Assembly: GCF_007004095.1 (NCBI RefSeq)
Contig: NZ_VHJK01000001.1
Coordinates: 310,001-374,000, forward strand
DNA length: 64,000 bases
Origin: Erythrobacter insulae
Lineage (GTDB): Bacteria; Pseudomonadota; Alphaproteobacteria; Sphingomonadales; Sphingomonadaceae
Direction of reading: 5' to 3'
Below, piece after piece: positions 8,390 to 17,026 of this stretch (positions are counted from its first letter, which is position 1; each line of letters opens with the position of its first letter). The notes beneath the pieces are model-generated. The model saw nothing but the letters and a program-made list of their open reading frames with translations, made no database searches and was not told the origin of the DNA. The translations under genes and the position numbers were made by a program.

Positions 8390-9766
8390 ATGCGCGCGCA
8401 CAACGATCCAAACCATAACAACACCGCTAACCATTTGCGGCTCATCACTCTTGGGCTGACGGTTCTTGCCGCTTTGACGGCAGGGCCATTATCCGCGCAA
8501 TCATCGCCCGGCAGCTTTTCGCTTCCTGAACCCACGCCGACGCCAACACCCGCGCCGCAAGGCCCGGTGGATATTCGCGATGGTGTTGTGATTGGCCCGC
8601 GCAGCATTCCTGACCAACCGAAAGTGGCTGCCCCGACGCCCGCTGCTTCTCCCGCTGCCCCGCCGACATCAACGACCTCGCCATCGGCCGCACCATCAAC
8701 CCTTGCGCCTCCAACGGAAGCTGGACGATCTGTCTCCGGCATTGCGCCGACCCGTACGCCCTCACCCTCCCCAAGCCCGTCGCGGAGTAATCAAGCGCCT
8801 CCCAATTCGCAGCCAGAGAGCACCGCTCCATCATCGTCATCGTCACCGTCACGCGCTCCCGCAGGGCCGGGCCCCGCAGAAAACGATGCTGCAAACACTG
8901 CTGCAAACACTGCCCCGGAAGGCGCGCAGTCCGGTTTTGCCGGTAACAGCATCGCCCCTCTGAACGATCCAGGCGGAGGGGCGCTTCCGGTTGGTCCTGT
9001 CAGCGATCCATCGGACACGGCAAGCTCGACTGCCGAGGATGAATCGGCTGATGCCAGCAGCAATTGGCAGCTTATTATCGCGCTTTCGGCGGTGCTGGCG
9101 GCACTGGCGGCGGCCGGTTGGTGGGTCTGGCTACGGAAGCGGCGCGCTGCGCCTAAAGGCGCGTTGATGCCTGCTCCTGCTCTGGCGCAAAGCCCGCCCC
9201 GAACGGTCACACCTCAGCAGCCGGCTGAACCCGCGATGGTAGAGCCCAATGCACAGGCCGCTCCGCTCGCACCGATGGCGGCTGCAGACTTGCCGAGAAT
9301 GGCTTTAAAGCTTGAGATCGCCAGCGCCTCACGCAGTTTGATGATGTTTACAGTCGAGTACCGGCTTGAGATCGCAAACCGCGGCGATAAGGCGCTGCGT
9401 GATCTCAATATCAGCGCCCGGCTGGTTTGCGCGCGGCGGGCAGCCAATGGATCACCGGAAACAGTCAGCAAAGGTAAAACGGTCGATCGGATCGGCCCCC
9501 ACCAAAGCGGCGCGATTTCCGGCTCTGTGCAATTGCCCCTGAGCGAGATCAGCCCATTGCGGCAAGGGACAGTTCCATTGCTCATTCCTTTGATCGAGAT
9601 TTCAATCAGCCCCGCTGGCCAATCGGCCAAAACACACAAATTTGTGGTCGGAATGCCAAGCGCATCCAGCGCGACGCGGCTTCACCCGATCCCGCTTGAT
9701 ACAGCACCCGGCGGTATTCAGGGTCTGCGCGCAAACGAGATCAAAGAAACAGCAAGCGCGGCATAG
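8390..9766 (+). CDS. Proline/serine-rich single-pass membrane protein of unknown function
   Basis: The 458-residue protein starts with a signal-like segment ending near GPLSAQS. About 170 residues of low-complexity Pro/Ser/Thr/Ala sequence follow, including TPTPTPAP and [10 protein letters not shown] runs. A membrane helix sits at about residues 225-247 ([20 protein letters not shown]) and is followed by an RKRR stop-transfer. After a second Pro-rich linker comes a C-terminal beta-rich domain ([20 protein letters not shown] onward). I do not recognise the C-terminal domain; it could be an Ig-like or CARDB-type adhesion fold. The gene is divergent from queF, and 83 bases separate it from sseA. 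Confidence 0.75.
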   Translation: MRAHNDPNHNNTANHLRLITLGLTVLAALTAGPLSAQSSPGSFSLPEPTPTPTPAPQGPVDIRDGVVIGPRSIPDQPKVAAPTPAASPAAPPTSTTSPSAAPSTLAPPTEAGRSVSGIAPTRTPSPSPSPSRSNQAPPNSQPESTAPSSSSSPSRAPAGPGPAENDAANTAANTAPEGAQSGFAGNSIAPLNDPGGGALPVGPVSDPSDTASSTAEDESADASSNWQLIIALSAVLAALAAAGWWVWLRKRRAAPKGALMPAPALAQSPPRTVTPQQPAEPAMVEPNAQAAPLAPMAAADLPRMALKLEIASASRSLMMFTVEYRLEIANRGDKALRDLNISARLVCARRAANGSPETVSKGKTVDRIGPHQSGAISGSVQLPLSEISPLRQGTVPLLIPLIEISISPAGQSAKTHKFVVGMPSASSATRLHPIPLDTAPGGIQGLRANEIKETASAA

Positions 9767-9849
9767 ATTGACCGGCAAAACCGTTGACCTGAATTCGGAC
9801 AGCCCGATGCCCCTTGGCGTGCCGTGCAGCGCGCGCTACGTCTTTTGCC

Positions 9850-10704
9850 ATGACCAATACATTTCCAAGTCTGGTTTCGACTCAATGGCTCGCTGAGAAC
9901 CTCGGCAATCCTGAGCTTGTGGTAATTGATGCCTCGCGGCACTTGCCCGCCGCCAATCGCGATGCGCACGCCGAATATGAAAAAGCCCATATTCCGGGCG
10001 CGCGGTTCCTCGATCTGGCGAGCCTGACGGATACAGCATCGCCTGTGCCCGCAGCCATGCCGAGCGCGCGTCAATTGGCCAATCGTTTGGACGATCTTGG
10101 CATTACTTCGTCCAGCAAAATTGTGCTTTACGATGATAGCGATGTGAAAACATCGGCCCGGGCGTGGTTTATTCTTGTCTCTCACGGGATTGACAGCGCT
10201 GCGATCCTGGATGGCGGGTTTGGCAAATGGCGTACCGAAAACCGTCCTGTTGAACGCGTTTCGGCAAAATTTGTCCCGATCAAAACCGACCGTATTCTCG
10301 CCGTGAAGCGCGTTGCGAGCAAAGCTGAAGTTTTGGCCAATGTGGATCGGCCCGTGCATCAAGTGCTTGATGCACGCAGCGCAGAGCGCGTGTTCGGCGC
10401 TGGCACAGACCCGGTTCATGGCGGCGAGAACGGGCGGATACCCGGATCGTTGAATTTGCCGTTCGGCGCAGTCTTTGCCGAAGACGGAACTTATAAGTCA
10501 CCCGATGATCTGCGCGCCGCTTTCGAGGCCGCAGGAATTGACCTTTCGCGTCCGGTCATCACCAGTTGCGGCAGCGGCGTAACCGCAAGTGTCCTGCTGT
10601 TCGCGCTCAACCTGATCGGAAAGCATGATACCGCGCTTTACGATGGTAGCTGGATGGAATGGAGCGCCGATCCGGAAACGCCGAAGGAACAAGGACCGGC
10701 ATGA
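9850..10704 (+). CDS. sseA: Thiosulfate/3-mercaptopyruvate sulfurtransferase
   Basis: The 284-residue protein has two rhodanese domains. The N-terminal one is inactive-type (VVIDASRHLP...HIPGARFLDL). The C-terminal one carries the active-site loop SCGSGVTASV. CGSGV(T) loops are typical of 3-mercaptopyruvate sulfurtransferases, whereas thiosulfate-specific rhodaneses have CRxGx(R/T). It transfers sulfane sulfur in cysteine catabolism. It overlaps the next gene, a cystathionine beta-lyase, by 4 bases (ATGA), which ties it to sulfur amino-acid metabolism. Confidence 0.92.
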   Translation: MTNTFPSLVSTQWLAENLGNPELVVIDASRHLPAANRDAHAEYEKAHIPGARFLDLASLTDTASPVPAAMPSARQLANRLDDLGITSSSKIVLYDDSDVKTSARAWFILVSHGIDSAAILDGGFGKWRTENRPVERVSAKFVPIKTDRILAVKRVASKAEVLANVDRPVHQVLDARSAERVFGAGTDPVHGGENGRIPGSLNLPFGAVFAEDGTYKSPDDLRAAFEAAGIDLSRPVITSCGSGVTASVLLFALNLIGKHDTALYDGSWMEWSADPETPKEQGPA

Positions 10705-11915
10705 GCGGGAAAGACCCCAAAGAGATGCGCGCTGCAACGCGCGTGACCAATGCGGGCCGGCGAAAAGAATGGACCGGTCCGGTGGTCAATGCACCAGTAT
10801 GGCGAGCCTCCACCCATCTTTATGAGACAGAGGCAGACCGCAAAGCGGCTGGAAAAAGCAATGCCGATGGCGGCTTTTTCTATGGCAGGCGGGGCGCACC
10901 GACCCAGTGGTCATTAGCCGAGGCGTTGACCCAGATCGAACCGGGCGCGCATGGTACCGTGCTGTACCCCAGCGGGGTCGCAGCGATTGCGGGGGCTTTG
11001 CTTACCGTGCTTCGCCCCGGCGATCGGCTGTTGATGAGCGACAATGCCTATGATCCCTCGCGCAGTATGGCCACCGGCCTGCTGAAACGGCTTGGGATCG
11101 AGTATGATTTCTTCGATCCGCTGGACATGCCAGCCTTTGAGGCAAAGTTTGATGCTCCGGTGAAAGCTGTCTGGCTGGAATCGCCCGGCAGCCTCACCAT
11201 GGAAGTGTGCGATGTCCCCGCTCTCACCGCTATCGCTCGGCAAAACGGGGCGGTCAGCCTGATCGACAACACCTGGGCAAGTTCTCTTGGCTTTGCCGCT
11301 TTGGAACACGGGTGTGACATCGTTATGATGAGCCTGTCCAAGCATGTCGGCGGACATTCTGATCTGATGATGGGTTCGGCGAGCGCGGGCGAGCGGTGGT
11401 ATCGGGCGCTGCGCCGGACGTCGCAGGAATTGGGGCAGGTTGTATCGCCCGACGATGCTGCGCTCGCAGCACGCGGGCTGAGAACGATGGCTATCCGCCT
11501 CAAACAATCGAGTTCAAGCGCACTGCGGATCGCACAGTGGCTGGCCGAGCAGCCACAGGTAGCGCAAGTGATGTGCCCGATGCTGCCGAATGATCCCAGA
11601 CATGAATTGTGGGCGCGCGATTTCACAGGCGGCTGCGGATTATTCAGCTTTGTACTGAACAGTTCGGATCCCGAGGCAAGCGGCGCATTGGTCGATGCGC
11701 TCAATCTGTTCGGGATCGGCTATAGCTGGGGCGGGTATGAGAGCCTTGCACTGCCAATCTTCCCGCATGATCACCGTGCCACCATGGCATCTCCTACAAA
11801 GCCCGCCGAGGAGGCTGGCATACGTCCCGCCGTTCGCCTATCCATCGGACTTGAAGATACAGACGACCTGATCGAAGACCTCGCGCAGGCGCTCGCAACC
11901 ATGGATACGCAATGA
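10701..11915 (+). CDS. metC: Cystathionine beta-lyase (PLP-dependent Cys/Met metabolism enzyme)
   Basis: The 404-residue protein belongs to the gamma-family (fold type I) of Cys/Met metabolism enzymes. It has the PLP-binding region LIDNTWASSLGF and the Schiff-base lysine in MMSLSKHVGGHSDLMMGS. The WGGYESLALP motif near the C-terminus fits a MetC-type beta-lyase rather than a gamma-synthase. It would split cystathionine into homocysteine, pyruvate and ammonia, and can also act on cystine. It is translationally coupled by ATGA overlaps to sseA upstream and to an MscS channel downstream. Confidence 0.92.
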   Translation: MSGKDPKEMRAATRVTNAGRRKEWTGPVVNAPVWRASTHLYETEADRKAAGKSNADGGFFYGRRGAPTQWSLAEALTQIEPGAHGTVLYPSGVAAIAGALLTVLRPGDRLLMSDNAYDPSRSMATGLLKRLGIEYDFFDPLDMPAFEAKFDAPVKAVWLESPGSLTMEVCDVPALTAIARQNGAVSLIDNTWASSLGFAALEHGCDIVMMSLSKHVGGHSDLMMGSASAGERWYRALRRTSQELGQVVSPDDAALAARGLRTMAIRLKQSSSSALRIAQWLAEQPQVAQVMCPMLPNDPRHELWARDFTGGCGLFSFVLNSSDPEASGALVDALNLFGIGYSWGGYESLALPIFPHDHRATMASPTKPAEEAGIRPAVRLSIGLEDTDDLIEDLAQALATMDTQ

Positions 11916-13033
11916 CCACTGCCGCAGCCCTTCCCGCCGACGTTACAGAAACCACAGACCCGGCCGCCGATGGCGAAGCGGGCAGCGAAGGCACATCAGC
12001 CGAAGGCGCCGAGGCAACACCAACCCCCGCGCCCGATCCCGCGCCCGATCCCGCGCCCGATGAAGCCGTAGAGGCGATCGAGGCTTCGCAGGAAATTGTA
12101 AAAGGGGTTGGCGAGAAAAGCGAAACTGCAGGCGCAATTCTGCAATCATTTCAGGATTTCGCGTTTGAAATCGGTAACCTGCGCATTTCGCTGTTGGATG
12201 TGCTGCTGGTTATCGGCGTCATTCTGTTTGTCATCACCCTTGCATGGCTCGCGACGCGACTGTCGCGCGGATTGATCCGGCGTATTACGCGGTTCGACAG
12301 CACTCAAAAATTGCTCGCAGAAAAGTTGAGCACAGTCGCGATTTGGGCGCTCGCATTCCTGATCGGGATCGACATGCTGGGGATTGACCTAACCGCGCTC
12401 GCGTTTTTCGGCGGTGCCTTTGGCCTTGCCATTGGTTTCGGTCTGCAAAAAACCTTTGGTAACCTGATTTCGGGCATCCTCCTGTTGCTTGATAAGTCGA
12501 TCAAGCCGGGCGACGTGATCTCTGTGACGGATCAGGCGGGCAACGAAGCGATCGGCCAGATCCGCAAGATCGGCATCCGCGCGATATCCGTCATTACGCG
12601 CGATCAGACAGAACATCTTATCCCGAACGAAAACCTGATGATCAATCAGGTGGTAAACTGGTCCTATTCCTCACGCGATGTCCGTGTGAAGGCGCCCGTT
12701 GGCGTATCGTATGGCAGCGATCTGAAATTGGTCGTGGAGCTGCTGTATCAGGCAGTAAGCGATACCGATCGAATCCTGCCGCGCCCGAAACCACGGGTGA
12801 ATCTGATGGGTTTTGGCGACAGTTCTGTCGATTTCGATTTGAGGTTTTGGATTCAAGACCCTGAAGAGGGGCTCGCGAACATCCGGTCCGATGTCTACAT
12901 GCGCATCTGGGAGCTCTTCAAAGAGCATGACATCGAGATTCCATTCCCTCAACGCGATCTGAATTTGCGATCTAGTGCGCAAATGGATCGGTTGATCGAT
13001 GCGATTGCAAATAATCAGCCAAAGCCGGACTGA
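11912..13033 (+). CDS. MscS-family mechanosensitive ion channel
   Basis: The 373-residue protein has an N-terminal hydrophilic region of about 60 residues containing three copies of PAPD. Two to three membrane helices follow. The pore-lining TM3 has the pattern FFGGAFGLAIGFGLQKTFGN at about 170-190, followed by a conserved MscS beta-domain (GDVISVTDQAGNEAIGQIRKI) and a C-terminal alpha/beta domain. It opens under membrane tension to release osmolytes. It overlaps metC by 4 bases, so it is translated from the same message as the sulfur enzymes. Why a channel is coupled to them is unclear. Confidence 0.93.
   Translation: MTTAAALPADVTETTDPAADGEAGSEGTSAEGAEATPTPAPDPAPDPAPDEAVEAIEASQEIVKGVGEKSETAGAILQSFQDFAFEIGNLRISLLDVLLVIGVILFVITLAWLATRLSRGLIRRITRFDSTQKLLAEKLSTVAIWALAFLIGIDMLGIDLTALAFFGGAFGLAIGFGLQKTFGNLISGILLLLDKSIKPGDVISVTDQAGNEAIGQIRKIGIRAISVITRDQTEHLIPNENLMINQVVNWSYSSRDVRVKAPVGVSYGSDLKLVVELLYQAVSDTDRILPRPKPRVNLMGFGDSSVDFDLRFWIQDPEEGLANIRSDVYMRIWELFKEHDIEIPFPQRDLNLRSSAQMDRLIDAIANNQPKPD
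12026..12061 (+). repeat. Three perfect 12-bp tandem repeats inside the MscS gene
   Basis: CCCGCGCCCGAT occurs three times without interruption and encodes PAPDPAPDPAPD in the N-terminal linker. Being a multiple of 3, copy-number change would alter linker length but not frame. Confidence 0.9.
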
Positions 13034-13112
13034 TCGGCGGCGATAGCTTTCCTTAGCACGCACAAATTCATTCTCACTGGCGGACGGCCCGTGGTTCGAT
13101 CATTTGATCCGC

Positions 13113-13871
13113 ATGACACATGTCGGAACAATTTACCTCGTTGGTGCAGGTCCGGGCGATCCTGATCTGCTGACCCTGCGCGCTGCGCGATTGATCGAAC
13201 GCGCTTCGGTGATCGTGCATGATGGCCTTGTCAGTCCCGAAATCCTGGCCATGGCCTCGCCTGAGGCGCGGTTGATCTCTGTCGCCAAAAAACGGTCGAA
13301 ACACACTCTACCTCAAGATCAGATCAACGCTCTGCTCGTGAAAGAGGCGCTCGAAGGACGCGACGTTGTGCGGCTGAAAGGCGGCGACCCCTTGATCTTC
13401 GGGCGCGGCGGCGAAGAAGCCGAAGATGCCAAAGCCGCTGGTGTCCCGGTGCAAATCGTCCCCGGTATTTCCGCTGCCAATGGCGCAGCAGCAGCCACAC
13501 AGATTGCGCTGACCCACCGTGATGCCGCCAGCATTGTCAGCTTTGTCGCGGGGCAATGCAAAGGCTTATCCGATCAGGATTGGTCTGGTCTTGCCGGAAA
13601 GGGCCGCACGCTGGTAATTTATATGGGCGTGAAAACAGCCCCGCAGATCGCCGAAAAACTGATGGCTGACGGCCTGGCTCCTGACATGCCGGTTGCAGTG
13701 ATCGAAAATGCGGCCCGCACCGATATGCGGGTTGTGCGCGGTATGCTTGCCAGCCTGCCTGACCTTGTTCGGCGCGAGCGCATCAAAAGCCCCGCCTTGA
13801 TTGTCATCGGGGAAGTGACCGCGCGCGATAATATTGCCCTTGCAAACACCGCTTTGGAGGCCGCCCGATGA
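13113..13871 (+). CDS. cobA: Uroporphyrinogen-III C-methyltransferase (SUMT)
   Basis: The 252-residue protein shows the tetrapyrrole methylase signatures YLVGAGPGDPDLLTLRAARL at the N-terminus and RLKGGDPLIFGRGGEE in the middle. It uses S-adenosylmethionine to make precorrin-2 from uroporphyrinogen III. No CysG-type dehydrogenase/ferrochelatase domain is fused. In this position it supplies precorrin-2 for the siroheme of the sulfite reductase encoded two genes downstream. ATGA overlap links it to the DUF2849 gene. The ATG at 13113 is preferred over a TTG three codons upstream. Confidence 0.93.
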   Translation: MTHVGTIYLVGAGPGDPDLLTLRAARLIERASVIVHDGLVSPEILAMASPEARLISVAKKRSKHTLPQDQINALLVKEALEGRDVVRLKGGDPLIFGRGGEEAEDAKAAGVPVQIVPGISAANGAAAATQIALTHRDAASIVSFVAGQCKGLSDQDWSGLAGKGRTLVIYMGVKTAPQIAEKLMADGLAPDMPVAVIENAARTDMRVVRGMLASLPDLVRRERIKSPALIVIGEVTARDNIALANTALEAAR

Positions 13872-14167
13872 AAGTTTTGACAGGCAATGACCTGAAAACC
13901 GGCGATGTGATCTGGTGGACTGGATCTGGCTGGTCGCGGCATGTCGATGACGCTGCCGATGCGGGCGAACGGGCGGAAGAAATCCTTGCGACAGAAGAAG
14001 CCGCGCGGCGCGTAAACGTGCCCTACACGATCACAGCAACACGCGAAGAGAACGGACATATCCGTCCTGCCCATATCAAAGACCGCGTACGCGCGCTTGG
14101 CCCAACCGTTCGGCCTGATCTCACGCTTAAACCCCAAGACCCCGAAGCTCTCGACTGGGTAATCTGA
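13868..14167 (+). CDS. DUF2849 protein of the sulfite reductase operon
   Basis: This 99-residue soluble protein starts MKVLTGNDLKTGDVIWW and has a Trp-rich turn (WWTGSGW) followed by a short helix. It matches the DUF2849 family, which in alphaproteobacteria is almost always encoded between the siroheme methyltransferase and the sulfite reductase. A helper role in sulfite reduction is inferred from that conserved position; no biochemical function is known to me. It overlaps cobA by 4 bases and ends 1 base before cysI. Confidence 0.9.
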   Translation: MKVLTGNDLKTGDVIWWTGSGWSRHVDDAADAGERAEEILATEEAARRVNVPYTITATREENGHIRPAHIKDRVRALGPTVRPDLTLKPQDPEALDWVI

Positions 14168-14168
14168 C

Positions 14169-15797
14169 ATGTACAAATACGATTCATATGACCAAGCGAT
14201 GGTGAATGCCCGCGTCGAGGAATTCCGCGATCAGGCCAACCGCCGCCTGCAAGGCAAGCTGTCCGAAGACCAGTTCAAGCCATTGCGGCTGATGAACGGC
14301 CTCTATCTTCAACTGCACGCCTATATGCTCCGGGTTGCCATCCCCTACGGCACGCTGAACGGCGATCAGATGACGGCATTGGCCAATATCGCGGACAAAT
14401 ATGACCGCGGTTATGGTCACTTTACCACCCGGCAAAACCTGCAATACAACTGGATCAAGCTGGAGGATGCAGCTGATATCCTTGCCGATCTTGCCAAGGT
14501 TGAGATGCACGCGATCCAGACGAGCGGGAATTGCATCCGCAATATCTCATCCGATCATTTCGCCGGCGCGGCGCATGATGAACTGGTCGATCCGCGCCCC
14601 TATGCGGAATTGCTGCGCCAGTGGTCGAGCTTCCACCCGGAATTCACCTATTTGCCGCGCAAGTTCAAAATTTGTGTGATCGCGTCGGAAAAAGACCGTG
14701 CAGCCATGCGCCTGCACGATATCGGCATTCAGATTGTCGAACAAAATGGCGAAATTGGCGCTGCGTTCTATGTTGGCGGCGGCATGGGCAGAACCCCGAT
14801 GATCGCCCCGATGATCCGCGATTTCGTGCCCCTTGACGAGCTGATCACCTATGCCGAGGCGTGCCTGCGGGTCTACAACCGCTATGGCCGCCGCGATAAC
14901 AAATACAAGGCGCGCATCAAGATCCTCGTTCACGAACTGGGCAAGGACGAATACACCCGGCAGGTCGAAGAAGAGTTCGCGCACATGCTGGACCAAGGGG
15001 TCGAGCCGCCGCGCGAGGAGCTGGAACGGATCAAGCCATTTTTCGCCGACCCTGCATTTGAGGATGGAGCAAAGACCGTCGATCGCTCTGATCCCGATTT
15101 TGCGCTGTGGGTTGATCGCAACACCCATCGCCACAAGCATGATAGCTATGTCAGCGCCGTCATTTCGTTAAAGCCGGTCGCCGGAATCCCCGGAGATGCG
15201 ACAGGCGATCAAATGCGTCTGATGGCAAAGCTCGCCAAACAATACAGCGTTGACGAGCTGCGCATTATGCACACGCAAAATGTCGTGTTGCCGCATGTGA
15301 AGATCGCCGATCTGCATGCGCTTTGGACGCAATTGGACGCGGCTGGGCTTGGCTCCCCCAATATGGACACGATCGAAGATATGATCGCATGCCCCGGCCT
15401 CGATTATTGTGCGCTCGCCAATGCGCGCTCGATCCCGCTTGCTCAACGTATTTCCGAAAAATTCGATGCCAGCGGCAAGACCGAAAAGCTCGGCGAATTG
15501 AAGCTCAAAATCTCCGGCTGCATCAATGCCTGCGGGCACCACCATGCCGGACATATCGGCATCCTTGGCGTCGATAAAAAGGGCAAGGAAAACTACCAGC
15601 TCTCGCTCGGCGGGAGCGAGGCAGAAGACGTCTCGCTCGCCAAGATCACCGGCCCCGGTTTTGACGAAGACGGCGTTATCGAAGCGGTCGAAAAAGTCAC
15701 CGATGTCTATCTCGATAAGCGTGAAGGCGAAGAACGCTTCCTCGACACCTATCGCCGCATCGGCATGGCCCCGTTCAAGGAGGCGCTTTATGGATAA
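14169..15797 (+). CDS. cysI: Ferredoxin-type sulfite (nitrite/sulfite) reductase, siroheme subunit
   Basis: The 542-residue protein is a siroheme/[4Fe-4S] reductase with two half-repeats. The cofactor cysteines are in IACPGLDYCAL (Cys-X5-Cys) and SGCINACGHHHAG (Cys-X3-Cys). An arginine-rich substrate region is seen near TRQNLQYNWIKL. It performs the six-electron reduction of sulfite to sulfide. Sequence alone does not separate nitrite from sulfite reductases of this class, but the cobA, DUF934 and cysH neighbours argue for sulfite. No flavoprotein CysJ is encoded here, so a ferredoxin probably donates electrons. Confidence 0.94.
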   Translation: MYKYDSYDQAMVNARVEEFRDQANRRLQGKLSEDQFKPLRLMNGLYLQLHAYMLRVAIPYGTLNGDQMTALANIADKYDRGYGHFTTRQNLQYNWIKLEDAADILADLAKVEMHAIQTSGNCIRNISSDHFAGAAHDELVDPRPYAELLRQWSSFHPEFTYLPRKFKICVIASEKDRAAMRLHDIGIQIVEQNGEIGAAFYVGGGMGRTPMIAPMIRDFVPLDELITYAEACLRVYNRYGRRDNKYKARIKILVHELGKDEYTRQVEEEFAHMLDQGVEPPREELERIKPFFADPAFEDGAKTVDRSDPDFALWVDRNTHRHKHDSYVSAVISLKPVAGIPGDATGDQMRLMAKLAKQYSVDELRIMHTQNVVLPHVKIADLHALWTQLDAAGLGSPNMDTIEDMIACPGLDYCALANARSIPLAQRISEKFDASGKTEKLGELKLKISGCINACGHHHAGHIGILGVDKKGKENYQLSLGGSEAEDVSLAKITGPGFDEDGVIEAVEKVTDVYLDKREGEERFLDTYRRIGMAPFKEALYG

Positions 15798-16248
15798 GTC
15801 CAATGATCTCGGCACAAGCCCGGACGAAGTGCAATTCCGGTTCCGCGATGATGAAGTGGTTGATCACGGCACTATCACAGTCGATGCCTGCTGCGACCAG
15901 ACCAATGCCGCCGCAGTCCGGATCGAGCCCGGCGATGATGCGCGCACGCTGCTGCCCTTCCTCGACCGGTTATCCCTGATAGAAGTGAACTTTCCCAGCT
16001 TCGCAGACGGGCGCGGCTATTCGGCGGCGCGTATCCTTCGCGAAGCGGGCTATCATGGCGAACTCAGAGCGGTTGGCGATGTGCTGATCGATCAGCTCGG
16101 CCATATGCGCCGCTGCGGCTTTGATGCCTTTGCACCGGACGTCCCCCTTGATGAAGAAGACGCCCGGCGCGCCTTTGAAACGTGGGAAAATGTCTATCAA
16201 AGCACGGTGGATGGCCGCCGCACGATTCAGGAATTGCGCCATGAATGA
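15790..16248 (+). CDS. DUF934 protein of the sulfite reductase operon
   Basis: This 152-residue protein contains the DUF934 core FADGRGYSAARILREAGYHG and GDVLIDQLGHMRRCGFDAF. The start at 15790 has AGGAGG 7 bases upstream and overlaps the cysI end by 8 bases. The family is found beside cysI and cysH across proteobacteria. It is thought to be an accessory factor for assimilatory sulfate reduction, but its exact role is unknown. It overlaps cysH by 8 bases. Confidence 0.9.
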   Translation: MDKSNDLGTSPDEVQFRFRDDEVVDHGTITVDACCDQTNAAAVRIEPGDDARTLLPFLDRLSLIEVNFPSFADGRGYSAARILREAGYHGELRAVGDVLIDQLGHMRRCGFDAFAPDVPLDEEDARRAFETWENVYQSTVDGRRTIQELRHE

Positions 16249-16999
16249 AGTGCGCAAAATTGATCGGATCGATGCAGGCCCGCGCTTTACCGAACATGAT
16301 GCCGTTCGGCTTAACCGGATGTTTCGCGGGTCGTCGACGCAGGAAATGCTCGACGCGGTGATCAAAGGCAGCCTTGCAGGCGATGTCACAACCGTTTCGA
16401 GTTTTGGCGCAGAAAGCATTGTGCTGCTCCACCTGATTGCGCAGGTCGATCCGTCGGTGCCCGTCTTGTTTCTCGACACGGGGAAGCATTTTGCGGCCAC
16501 TTTGAAATACCGTGATCACGTTGTCGAACGGCTCTCTCTTACGAACCTGGTGGTTCTGAAACCGCAAGAGACCGTCCTTACCGCCAAGGACGAAACCGGG
16601 CTTCGCTGGTCATATGATCCCGATGGTTGCTGCGAAATCCGCAAAGTCATTCCGCTTGCGAAAGCGCTCGCCAATTACGACGCGAGCTTTACCGGGCGCA
16701 AAGCATTCCAGTCCGCGACCCGCGCAAATCTGCCACGTTTTGAGGTGGACACATCGGACGATCAAGGCCGGCTCAAAATCAATCCGCTGATCGATTGGTC
16801 GGCAGACGATATCGCGGACTATCTTGAAGAACATGACCTGCCGCGTCACCCTCTCGTCGCACAAGGATTCCCGTCGATCGGATGCGAACCCTGCACCCAC
16901 AAGGTCGCAGATGGCCAAGACCCGCGCTCGGGCCGGTGGAAAGGCTGGGACAAAGTCGAATGCGGCATTCACCAGCCGGGCGAGGAACCGTTTTTGTAA
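16241..16999 (+). CDS. cysH: Assimilatory adenylyl-sulfate (PAPS/APS) reductase, [4Fe-4S] type
   Basis: The 252-residue protein has the PP-loop-type nucleotide site SSFGAESIVLLHLI. It has all four cluster cysteines, Cys130-Cys131 (GCCEIRKV) and Cys215/Cys218 (GCEPCT), and the catalytic Cys241 in ECGIH. Presence of the CC...CxxC set marks the cluster-containing group that usually reduces APS directly, unlike E. coli CysH, which lacks it. It makes sulfite for the upstream CysI. It ends 27 bases before the convergent epimerase gene. ATP sulfurylase is not in this window. Confidence 0.94.
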   Translation: MNEVRKIDRIDAGPRFTEHDAVRLNRMFRGSSTQEMLDAVIKGSLAGDVTTVSSFGAESIVLLHLIAQVDPSVPVLFLDTGKHFAATLKYRDHVVERLSLTNLVVLKPQETVLTAKDETGLRWSYDPDGCCEIRKVIPLAKALANYDASFTGRKAFQSATRANLPRFEVDTSDDQGRLKINPLIDWSADDIADYLEEHDLPRHPLVAQGFPSIGCEPCTHKVADGQDPRSGRWKGWDKVECGIHQPGEEPFL

Positions 17000-17026
17000 G
17001 GACGCAAGACCAAGTCTAAGCGGCCC

